Shown: positions 26,936 to 36,900 of the stretch, in pieces
Layout: every line of letters starts with the position of its first letter
Numbering within the stretch: the first letter of the stretch is position 1
Origin: UBA6987 sp045616945
GTDB lineage: Bacteria > Bacillota > Clostridia > Lachnospirales > Lachnospiraceae
DNA length: 48,326 bases
Assembly: GCA_045616945.1 (NCBI GenBank)
Contig: JAZLHR010000064.1
Span: 1 to 48,326, forward strand
Reading direction: 5' to 3'
Notes under the pieces: model-generated
The model's input: the letters and a program-made list of their open reading frames with translations, nothing else
What the model was told of the DNA's origin: nothing
Database searches by the model: none
Translations under genes and position numbers: made by a program

Positions 26936-27235
26936 ATGACGATAAAACTGATCAATAGAGGAAATGAAGGAGAACTGCTGTTGGAGGGGCGTCTGGATAC
27001 GACGACTTCGGAGGATGCCTATGAGATCTTTCAGCAGACAGCACAGAAATTCGATACGCTGGTCCTGAATTTCAATAAACTGGAATACGTTTCTTCGGCC
27101 GGTCTGCGGTCGCTTAAGCGTCTGTACATCATCATGCAGCAGAAAGGCGGCCAGCTGATTCTGCGCAGCGTCAGCCCTTACGTGATGGAAATTCTGGAAA
27201 TGACGGGTTTTTCCGCACTGTTCAAGATCGAGTAA
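26936..27235 (+). CDS. STAS-domain protein (anti-sigma factor antagonist-like)
   Basis: This 99-aa protein is a complete single STAS domain. The hallmark segment LVLNFNKLEYVSSAGLRSLK places the usual phosphorylatable serine at Ser53/54 (probably Ser54 by alignment to SpoIIAA/RsbV). AAAGGA is 5 bases upstream of the start. Family members bind anti-sigma or switch kinases and are turned off by phosphorylation. No partner kinase or sigma factor is in the window. Its place inside the T4SS operon, between virB4 and a membrane protein, suggests either a regulatory switch for the apparatus or a structural adaptor. Confidence 0.88.
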   Translation: MTIKLINRGNEGELLLEGRLDTTTSEDAYEIFQQTAQKFDTLVLNFNKLEYVSSAGLRSLKRLYIIMQQKGGQLILRSVSPYVMEILEMTGFSALFKIE

Positions 27236-27256
27236 GCTTCGCATCGGAGGGATGCT

Positions 27257-28435
27257 ATGTCCAAAAAGAAGAAACTGATCATAGGCGTGGCGGCGCTGGT
27301 GGTTTTAGGGGGGCTGCTGGTCCTTCTGCTGCTCCAGAATCGTTACGTAAAGCTGAGCGAAGACGGCGACCCGATGGAGTGCGCTTACCGGGTTACAGGC
27401 AAGACGCTTAAGCTCCGTATCCGGGGAGAATTCCCGGAGGGCTATGAGTGGAAAGCTCTTACTGACGAAAGCTGCGAAGCAAAGCTTATCATGCAGAAAA
27501 AAGACAAGATATACTATGAGCTGAGAAATACGGGCGAAGAACCTATTTTTACCGTTCGTTTTTTGCTGCAGAAGCCGGGCGTTCTGCCGGATATCAGTAA
27601 TATGATTACAGCTGACTTTTTTGCCGAAACAAATGGTAAGCTCAGCTGCCTGCAGCTGAGCCAAAAGGTCGGCCGCTCGCCGAAAACCAATGCTGAGGAT
27701 TCGGCCTATCCTTTTAGGACGGCCTTGACGGAGTTCGGCGAAATCGTACTGGAAATGCCCTGCGGTGAGGCTGGAGGCTGGACGTATCTCCCTGCCGAGC
27801 CGTATGCCTGCCGGATCGAAAAGCAGGCTGCAGAAACCACGGAATATGAGTATTTTCTGCTTTCCCCGCTGCGTTACGGCCGGGAGGAAACACTGTTCTT
27901 TCTTCATGAGAAAGACGGTGCGGTCCTGCCGCTTACGCTGAAGATCGATTCCACAGGCAATACAGAGCTTGCTGTCGGAGCTTTCACGGTGCTTCTCGGC
28001 AAAGAGGAAGCGGAGAAAAAGCTTCAGGAGACGAAGTATGATCCGGAGCGCTTAATGATATTTGTGCCCGAGGATATGCTGAGGCTTCTGGCCGGCTGCG
28101 GCGGTGAAGAAGCTGTAGCTGCGTATCTTGAGCAGCAGGGTATTGCGGAAGAGCTGGTTCTGCCGCGTTCGCAGCCGGAGGAGAAAGAGCTTGCCCCGGA
28201 AGACGTACAGGAAATGATCGATATCATCCTGAAGTATGCCGGAACAGAAGAGCTGAGGCTTACCGCAGAGGTAAAAGAAGAACTTATGGCATTGCTGCGG
28301 GATTGCAGTGAAAAAGAAGAGATGGCGGCGCTGCGGGAAAGCATAGAGCAGGCCATCGCAAAGCTGGCAGAAGCAGCGGACCAGGAAGTTCAGCCGGAAG
28401 AAACAAAAGCGGAACCCGAAAAAACGGAAGCGTAA
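27257..28435 (+). CDS. Bitopic membrane protein of unknown function in the T4SS operon
   Basis: The protein has 392 aa; GGAGGG precedes the ATG at 27257. A short basic N terminus and one hydrophobic helix (LIIGVAALVVLGGLLVLLLL) act as an uncleaved anchor or signal. A mixed beta domain follows (about aa 35-250). The C-terminal third is highly charged and helical (from about aa 290), ending in Glu/Lys/Pro-rich sequence. No family was recognised. The topology (short cytoplasmic N terminus, large outside domain) resembles VirB8/TcpC-type assembly factors, but no sequence signature supports that. It is co-transcribed with the STAS gene and the 171-aa gene. Confidence 0.7.
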   Translation: MSKKKKLIIGVAALVVLGGLLVLLLLQNRYVKLSEDGDPMECAYRVTGKTLKLRIRGEFPEGYEWKALTDESCEAKLIMQKKDKIYYELRNTGEEPIFTVRFLLQKPGVLPDISNMITADFFAETNGKLSCLQLSQKVGRSPKTNAEDSAYPFRTALTEFGEIVLEMPCGEAGGWTYLPAEPYACRIEKQAAETTEYEYFLLSPLRYGREETLFFLHEKDGAVLPLTLKIDSTGNTELAVGAFTVLLGKEEAEKKLQETKYDPERLMIFVPEDMLRLLAGCGGEEAVAAYLEQQGIAEELVLPRSQPEEKELAPEDVQEMIDIILKYAGTEELRLTAEVKEELMALLRDCSEKEEMAALRESIEQAIAKLAEAADQEVQPEETKAEPEKTEA

Positions 28436-28452
28436 GAGGAAAAGACAGAGTA

Positions 28453-28968
28453 ATGAACGTCAGGGAAAAAGAGATACGCAGGATATTGAACGGGTATTAT
28501 CAGCTTAACGATGAATACCGGATCGAGGCAGGCGAGGATCTGTGGGATATACAGCAGCTCCGCGGAAGCCTGTTTTCCACGCATCTTTTCGGCCTGAAAA
28601 CAGTCAAAAGACAGTATCTTTCGGAGCTTTCAGAGGAAGAGCTTCCCTATGCGCTGGCCGATATTCTGGAGGAGCACGGCATTCCGACGGACCTTCATTC
28701 GGCGCCGGAGGCATTTGCGCTTTTTGTATCGTCCGGTATTTCCAAGGATCACTTACTTACGGCGGAGATCAAGGGACAGTCTGTGCTTTTTACGCTGTAC
28801 AGCTCGCGGGGGCTTTTTATGGGGCGGCGCCTTGGCAGGCAGCTGCGGAAATGGGAGGAGCGTCTGGAGCCGCTGAAGCTAAGTGAGTGTTCTCTTACGA
28901 TGGGGCCGGGCGGGAGCCGGAGAAAAAAGGCGAAGAACCGGCAGAAAGATGAGGAGAATAAGAAATGA
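28453..28968 (+). CDS. Small soluble protein of unknown function
   Basis: This 171-aa protein has no signal peptide or membrane helix. It shows a compact alpha/beta pattern (EIKGQSVLFTLYSSRGLFMG) and a very basic tail (GGSRRKKAKNRQKDEENKK). It starts 18 bases after the previous stop and overlaps the next gene by four bases (ATGA at 28965), so translation is probably coupled to the secreted protein that follows. The size and position would suit a chaperone or cytoplasmic accessory factor, but that is a guess. Confidence 0.7.
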   Translation: MNVREKEIRRILNGYYQLNDEYRIEAGEDLWDIQQLRGSLFSTHLFGLKTVKRQYLSELSEEELPYALADILEEHGIPTDLHSAPEAFALFVSSGISKDHLLTAEIKGQSVLFTLYSSRGLFMGRRLGRQLRKWEERLEPLKLSECSLTMGPGGSRRKKAKNRQKDEENKK

Positions 28969-30869
28969 AGAATTTCGATAAAAAGAAAAAATTTTTCCGG
29001 CTTGTCATTCTGCCGCTTTTCGTTCTGCTGCTTGCGGCGGTTCCCGGGAAAAAGGCAAGTGCGGCGGAGGAATATTCATCTCTGATCTGGAACAATAATT
29101 TTTCTCCCGATTATATGGCTGTGGGGAAAAACGGAAAACAGGCAGACGATCCCTTTGCGGGGAAATTAGAGGACGGCGGAGCTCTGTGGATCGGCATCCG
29201 CAACCAGACACTGAGCACCGTATTCAATAAGGCGGCATACGTAAGCACCTTCGAGAACCGGGACAGCCAGGACAAGGCGGAAGCCGATACGGTTAAGCCG
29301 ATGATCGTTAAGAATCCGGAATCGTTCCGCCTGACAGTCAAAAGACCGCATATTTTTATGGACGATCAGGAACTGAGATATTACTTGGTCTCAAATTTTA
29401 ACTATCCGGGCTTTTGGGTAATTGACGATTATCGAAGAGAGGATAAGAATGACTATTATCTGAACGGGGTTATTTTTGATCTCTATACCTATGAAGGGGA
29501 AAAGATCGGCTGTTCACAGACAGCGAAAACCTTTGAAGAGATCGGAGAAACCGACTTCTGTCCTTCCTCGATGACAAGTACGGATCGTACGTTTGTCCGG
29601 GAGAACATGCAGAAGAATCAATGGGGTGACTTCCAGGAGGTTTATCGTTATTTTCAGGTGGGACGCGGGCTGACCATGCCTAAGGATTACAGCTTTGCCC
29701 TGGTGGACTGCAATGCATATGATAAAGAGGAATACTGTGTTTTGCCGGTTATCGGCAAGGTGACGCGCGATGAGGCGGGAGCTATTACGGACTTTGAGAT
29801 CGTAGCTCAGTTTTCCGTCATTGAGAACGGTAAATCCGGTGCTACGCCTTATGCCTGCTGGCCGGAGAGAGCATCGCTCTTTAAGTATGCAAAATTCGTA
29901 TATGAAACCACTGTGCAGATGAAAGGAACGGAAAGAGGCCCGAAGTTTGTGGATCTGATACACACAGGCTCGGATTTTGTGCGTGGATATGCAGATAAGA
30001 TCGTGCTGAAGACCAGCCAGAAGATCGAGCATGTCACGGAGTACGATGACGGACAGACGGTTGAGATCACCGGAGATATGGAGCTCAAGAACACGCTGTA
30101 CGTGAAGCCGGGCGGTAAGCTTATCGTGAAAAGCGGTGCAACGCTTACGGTAAGCGGAACGATCGTTAACCAGAATCTGATCACCGTAGAAAAGGGCGGC
30201 CTGCTGGTCGTGGGTCCTACCGGCGGAATAACGTCGATCAATCCGTATCTTCCGGAAAAGGAAAGGATAAGAGATCAGAGCGGAAGGATCTATGTATACG
30301 GAGATCTTGTCGTGCTTCACGGCGGTTATATCAATTTGCCGACGCCGCTGAACGGCAAGGATAGCAGCGGTATTATGGTGTCGGGCGGAACGTTCGTTGC
30401 GGACGGTTACGTCAGCCTGGGAAGCTACTGCCAGGTAAAAGAAAACGGCCATCTTCAGATCGAAAAAGAAGCGACGTTCCTTGTCGGGGTACATATGGAG
30501 CGCGAATACAGAAAAGGAGACGCCGAAACCTTTGAAAAGATGTTTTCGGCAAACGCGCTGAGACTGGTGAATGACAGCAAGACGATATTCAGAAATCTGC
30601 TTTCATACCTGGCCAACGTGCAGAATTATGAGCAAGAATCGACAAAAAGAGAATCCTTTAACAAAGCTGCGTCTGACTATCGTATTGATTACGACAGCTT
30701 TATGTCGCTGCTGAACCAGTTCTCACAGAAAGGCTGGGGATTTAACCTGCGGGGAGAGCTTACGAACAACAGCGGCGAGGTTGAAATAAAGGGCTACAAT
30801 ATGTTTGTTAAAATCGATCAGCGTACAACGGGGTGGAATTTTAAAACCGTGGGATTGGTGGATTATTAA
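28965..30869 (+). CDS. Secreted surface protein with beta-helix-like segment
   Basis: The protein has 634 aa and a clear signal peptide (basic KKKK, then LVILPLFVLLLAAVPG and ASA cleavage region). The first 340 residues are a mixed extracellular domain. About aa 375-530 show short Gly/Val-rich rungs (LYVKPGGKLIVKSGATLTVSG, cut short here), typical of right-handed parallel beta-helices. A final helical and beta segment follows. No LPxTG motif or membrane anchor is present, so it is free, non-covalently bound or held by partners. It is translationally coupled to the T4SS operon, so it may decorate the apparatus or act at the cell surface during contact. Confidence 0.72.
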   Translation: MKNFDKKKKFFRLVILPLFVLLLAAVPGKKASAAEEYSSLIWNNNFSPDYMAVGKNGKQADDPFAGKLEDGGALWIGIRNQTLSTVFNKAAYVSTFENRDSQDKAEADTVKPMIVKNPESFRLTVKRPHIFMDDQELRYYLVSNFNYPGFWVIDDYRREDKNDYYLNGVIFDLYTYEGEKIGCSQTAKTFEEIGETDFCPSSMTSTDRTFVRENMQKNQWGDFQEVYRYFQVGRGLTMPKDYSFALVDCNAYDKEEYCVLPVIGKVTRDEAGAITDFEIVAQFSVIENGKSGATPYACWPERASLFKYAKFVYETTVQMKGTERGPKFVDLIHTGSDFVRGYADKIVLKTSQKIEHVTEYDDGQTVEITGDMELKNTLYVKPGGKLIVKSGATLTVSGTIVNQNLITVEKGGLLVVGPTGGITSINPYLPEKERIRDQSGRIYVYGDLVVLHGGYINLPTPLNGKDSSGIMVSGGTFVADGYVSLGSYCQVKENGHLQIEKEATFLVGVHMEREYRKGDAETFEKMFSANALRLVNDSKTIFRNLLSYLANVQNYEQESTKRESFNKAASDYRIDYDSFMSLLNQFSQKGWGFNLRGELTNNSGEVEIKGYNMFVKIDQRTTGWNFKTVGLVDY

Positions 30870-30932
30870 CAGATATCCTTTTGTATTATCTTTGATCAGG
30901 CAGTAACGGAAAGGAAATGAGGCTGCAGGCTT

Positions 30933-33900
30933 ATGCATAGCACAAGGCGGAATAATACAATTCAAAAAAGAGGCTTTTTGAGCAGAGCGGCGGCGTTTCT
31001 GCTCTGCCTCGCGATGCTGTTCGGCTATTTCCCTGCAAAGGCATTCGCGGCAGCGCCCGGGGAGAAAAAAGAAAACGCCGGATTAAGAAGCGAGGCAGGA
31101 ACAACGCCTGCGAACACATATATGCTGGAGGTCTGCTCCGGGATCAACGACGGTTCTCATGTGGAGTATTTCTGCGTTGAATATATAGACCAAAGGGGCG
31201 TTCTGCGCCATGAGTATGTGTTCCCGCACGGCGAGCTGAATACGGCCTATTACAGCAAAATGACAGATTACGGAGCTGAGGTGGTCTTTTCGGATACGCT
31301 TGAGGCAGATTCGCTGAAACGCAGAGAATATGTGGAAGACAATATGTTTCATCTTACCCTGCCGGATTTCAAGAAAAATGCCGGCGGCGGGCTTGAGGCG
31401 AGCAAAACGGAAACGTTTATGTTCTCGCTGCTCTTTGAGATGAAGAGTCTGGAGGATATCTCCTTCTTTGTGGCACAGACAGGCTCCCATGCATCGGCAG
31501 GCACGAAATCCGACTGGGTATGCCAGGGACTTCGTCTGTATAAAGTAAATAAGTTTTACGGCAGGCAGATGTCCGGCTATTACAGTGCTCAGAGCTACTG
31601 GGCTTTTGACGGGACCCTGCTTGCCCAGATGACTTATCCCGCGGGCCAGTACGGCGTACAGTTCCGGGCGGACGGTTCAGGCAAAAGCGTACATCTTAAG
31701 GCCGATAGAAGCAGCAGCTATTCGCTGGATACGGAGCTTAAAGGCGTAGACACCGCTTTCCGGAATGCGGAAAATAATCCGGAAATGCTGATCCGCATCG
31801 ATTTTGCGGATATCTTTAACGGCGGAATCGAAGCGCTGGCTACGCTGTTTTTAGATGACGGATCAAGCGAAGGCAGGCCTCAGCAGGACGGTCTGGTGAC
31901 CTATCAGAACGTGGCCGATCTGCGGCTTTTGGAGTCCATGGCGCTGAAGATATATTATCTTGATCAGTACGGCGCCGAAAGAATGGTCAGCCTGCCGGTC
32001 ATTTCCTCCTTTATCGGCTGGATAGCTCAAAAATACCCTTCTCTGCTCGGAGGCGGTTCTTCCGGGAACGCATCCGCTTTCAGTTTGGCCGGTGTAGCTC
32101 AGCAAGGCGATACGCTGATATTTGAAGCGATACTGCCCAGCTTTAAGGAGGTCACGGCCTTTGAGGTCTATGTCGGAGTAAAGAAATCGAGAGCCTTTAC
32201 GACGAATATCGCAATGCAGGAGACCGGAATCCTGGAGAACAGTCATGCGGAGGTTGTCAATCCTTTATATGATGAACTGGTGACCGAGGGAAGATTTCGC
32301 ATACTTGAGTCGGAATCCGCTTCGATCCTGGCGGTGAGCGTATATGATCCCCTGGAAGCCGGCGTGCGTTATTCGGCCACCAAGGACGGCAGCATGATCT
32401 ATTGCCACGTGGACGGACTCCCGGTTTATGCTTATACGGCAGGATCAGGAGACGGCGTTCCCGTGGAAAGCAGCGGTGTGAAACTTACCGGAAAAGCCGT
32501 GGAGCGGGGCGAAGGCTCCGCAGCGGGTATGCTGGTGTTGCCTTCTATGGACAGCAGCACTTATGTTGTGGAGCTTTGTACGGATACCGTGGCGGGCAGC
32601 GATACGCGGGATCAGCTGGTGCTGGCGCTGCGTTATGTGGATAAAAACGGAAAAGAGCATACCACGAGCGATATTGCCGTGGAGCGCGAGGCGGAAGCTT
32701 ATCTGGGCTGTTGGCCGTGTGTACAATACACCGACCTCTGCCTGCCTTATCTGCAGGGCGTGCAGAAAGGCGGACGCATGTATTTTACCGTAAATATTCC
32801 TAATCTGGATCATTTTACGGGCGCAACGATCTCGATTTTGTCGAGACAGGACGGCGCGTCGCCGGAGTCGATCGATGACTGGCAGATGAGCTTCCTTAAT
32901 ATCTTCAGCGGATCGGCGAGGGGGCGGCGTCATATCGAATTTTCCGATGAGATGCTGGTTTTCGGCGATATTTATACAAATCAAACGGTCTCCCGCAGCA
33001 TCGACCGGAGCAAGAGACTGATTTCCTACAATAATAAAGTTCTTCTGGACAGCGGACAGTCTAAGGTTAATCTGACGTTTGACGAGTCCGGAAACGGCGG
33101 CAGCGAAGTGGTCGATACGGACGATTACAACTGGGAAGAGATCTCCCGGAAGATGTCCTATAATGAAACCAAGCTGAACTTTGGCTTTACGAACGCAAAG
33201 ATTGCTTATTCGGTCAATGTGAACGTCGCCTCCAACGTGGGCGAACTGGCCAGCACGGAGGAATACGGCGATGCCGGTTCGGTCAACCATTATTATTTCC
33301 AGCTGGTATTTGAAAACGGAAGGAGCGCTTACGTGCTGGCAAACCAGCAGATGACCGCAGACGGTTTCCGCGCGGGCGAAACGGAACGCTTTACCATTTA
33401 TACCAACAGGAACTACGGTTCGCTGGTTGCGATCCACATCCTGCCTGACGATACGATCGAAGCGGGCGAGGTTTACGATAAGCTGAAGATCTCCTCGATC
33501 GAGGTCGAGGAGCTTAGTACCCGTGCGGTGAACCGCACCTGGGTGTTCGATGATCTGGGCTGGGTGGATATCGGCTATACCGATAACGGCGCCCAAAGCA
33601 CCTCCAAGGGGCAAAAGGCTCGGATGGAGAGCGATATGATCTCCACCTATCTTACCGAATCGGAGACCTATCGGATCAATCTGATGATCGCGATTGCGAC
33701 CGGTGCTTATGCGGAGGGAGAAGAGTTCCTGGGAAGTCTTTCCTGTTCACTTTCCTATGAGCGTATGGACGGCACCGTGGGGACCACGGCGGAGGTAGAC
33801 GTTGCCCAGTTGATGGCGCAGTATGCCCAGAAGGAGGGAAGAAACCTGGATCTGGTGGACGGCTACCAGCGGATAGACAACAGCTACATGCTGCAGTCCA

Positions 33901-36900
33901 ACCATACCAGCCGGTTCTTCTTCTCCATTGAAAATGCCCACCGGCTGCTGGGCATTAACTTCAGGGTGCATGGGGACGGCGCCTTCACCTGGCCGATCAA
34001 GGAGGTCGATGTTTACCAGGTGGCTGAATCGGGGGCGCTTTACCGGAATAACAGCGGTGAATATCAGCAGAGCGGCAAGGTGGAATTCCTCTGCCGCAGT
34101 ACAAATATGCAGCGGCAGAATATCACTGCAAGCAAGGAAAATACAAGCGGAAAATCGCTTTCCTTCACGGGAAATGAGCTCTCACTGGATGAAGAGAATA
34201 TGGAGATTTCCATCAAGCGCAGTCCGGAGATCGGTACGGATAAGGTCAATATCCTGGTCTATCCGGCTGCGGGGACCTCGGCGAAGTCGGCTGCGGGCGT
34301 CAGTGTGGATCTGTACTACCGTCGTTGGAACGAGCAGTATGAAACGACAAATATGACCGGTTTTGCGCAGGGTGATACGGAGGAGTTCGCGTATCTCTCC
34401 GGAGCGGAGATCACGGGCATGACGCTGCTTGATTCGCTGACGGTGAAAGCGCCGGCGGATATCTGTCTGGATCATATCGTAGTGACGCATACACGCAACG
34501 ACGTCATGATAGATTCCTATTATTTCCGCTTTGATTCTTCGATTACGGCGGTGGAAAACGGCAAGGTCGAGCCGCAGAGCGGGGTGAAGCCGCAGCGGCA
34601 GGTACTGACCTTCCTGCTGGATGAGAATACCGACCATATAGACCTGAATCCGGAAAAGAGCGATATTGCGGTCTCTCTGATCTACATTTCGGAAAACAGT
34701 GTCAACAATGAGGTAAATCAGTCCGTAACGAAGTTCCTTACTGACTTCGGATATACGGAGATCGCTCCGGGCGATCTCTACCGGATGAGCTTTGAGGAAA
34801 GCGACGTCCGCGAGATCATCGGCTATAGCATTGCCAGGACCGGTAACTTCCAGGCAAGCGTTCGGAATGCTGTCCTCACCTGTTACGATGCAGCGGCGGA
34901 CAAGGTGATCGCGGAATACTATTTCGACGATCAGAGAATGCTGATCCGTGAAAAGGATAATATCCTGACCACGGATGTACCGCTGACACTTGCTTCGATA
35001 GACATGACGGTCGGCAGCAATATCCTGGATAACTATGCGGTGGATCGGCTTGCCATGGAACTCTCCTATACTGATTCCGAAGGCAATCATCTGATGGAGG
35101 TCGACGATATCAGCGATTACCTGGCCGGCGATTCTCTGACGGCCGGCGGAGAAGGTACGATCAATATTCTGATCCCCGATCTGGTGTCGTTGGATTATGT
35201 ACGTATCAAACCGCTCAACGAGGATCCGGAGCTGATCGCACAGTGGTCCTTAAAGCATATCGAAGTTTCGCAGACCTTCATGGGACAGAAGAGTCTGATC
35301 GTTTCCGAAGACTGCGACGGAAAGGTATACGAGGGCAAGGGCTACAACCGGAATCTGCGGCCGGTAAGCCTGTTCGTTCAGGCGGATCCTGTTGCGGTAA
35401 GCAATCAGACCAGCTTTGAATCCACGCGCATCGATCTGGGTACGGGCAATATCACGCAGTTTGATATCGATTTCCGTGAAAAGATTGCTTTTAAGGTGAT
35501 CATTCAGAACGGTCTGCCCGAGTACGGCTATACAGTGCAGGTACAGAAGCAGTCTGCCCAAACCGGCGAGTGGATCTCTCAGGAAAAGATCGAGTCTTAC
35601 GTGATCAAGACGGGAAAGGATAGCTTCCTCTTTAATCCGCCGGTGGTCTATGGCTCGGCAAGCTACCGCCTGATCTTTACGGCGGATGAGCTGCCCGATG
35701 AATCGATCACGGTGCAGGTGAACTGCAGAGACATGTCGCTGCCGGTTTACTATGTGATGGATATCGATTTCAGCGAATTGACGGAGGAAACGCTGCTGAG
35801 CGCCGCGGGTGACGATATCTATGTGGCTGTCACGTATCTGCCGGATAAGGACAGCAAAGAGAGCGAGCTCCGGATGACTCAGTACTATCGTCTGAGCAGT
35901 CTTCTGGGCAATATCAGGGGCGGTGCGAGCTTGACGCTTCCCGAGGCCGTGCCGGCCGGTGCTGTTCTTCGGTCGTTGGTGGTCCTGGGATATGAACCGG
36001 AGGAGGAACTCCCCGATGAACCGAAAGATCCCGGGGAAGAGCCCGAAAAGAAGGCCTCCGTATTTGATGTATGCATCGACCGGATTCGCCTCTGCGAGGT
36101 CGATCTGAGCACCAATCAGACCAAGAGCAAGGGCTTCGTTACGGATGCACCGTTTACCGTATCGGAGGATCAGATGCTCTATCCGATCCTGCCTGAGACG
36201 GAAGAGCCCTTAGCAACGGATGCGGTCTCGGCCCAAAAATACGTGAGCAAAGGCTTGCTGGCCATGTTTGACGGTATCGAAAACTATGCCTACGGTCTGC
36301 ACAGCACGGACGCGGTGGTTTGGAGAGATCTGACAGGACGCATTACTGCGGAGCTCGTCAATACGAACGAAGGCGACTGGAAGGACAATTCCCTTATGTT
36401 AAACCGCAGCCTCTATGTGCAGTTTGAGGCGGAGCTTGCGGCAAACGGCACGATCGAGATCGTCTGCGACGTTCCGATTCTGGACAGCTCGGCACAGCGC
36501 CAGGCTTTGTTTATGGATATCGACGGCACCAACGGGATTTATCGCGTCGGCAAGTCGCTGGTCTTTAAGAATCATGGCAGTTCTTCTGCGGCGCAGCCGT
36601 CCATCAAGGACTATAATGGTTCCTCTGTGATCGTTCTTTTCAATGAAAAGACCTCCGCGCTGGGGTATTCGGGCGTTCTTGCGCTGAGCAACAAGGAAAA
36701 CGATTCCGCAGGCGGGGCACAGGAAAAGACCTGGATAATCGGCGGTCAGGATTCCAATTACGCGGCCGAGGGCAAAATCTACGCGGTGCGTATCTATGAC
36801 CGTGTGCTCAGTGAAGAGGAACTGGTTCAGAATTATCTCTATGACAGGGTGCGTTTCTTTGATGAAACGCTGGAGGATGCGCTGTATGATCTGAACCTGA

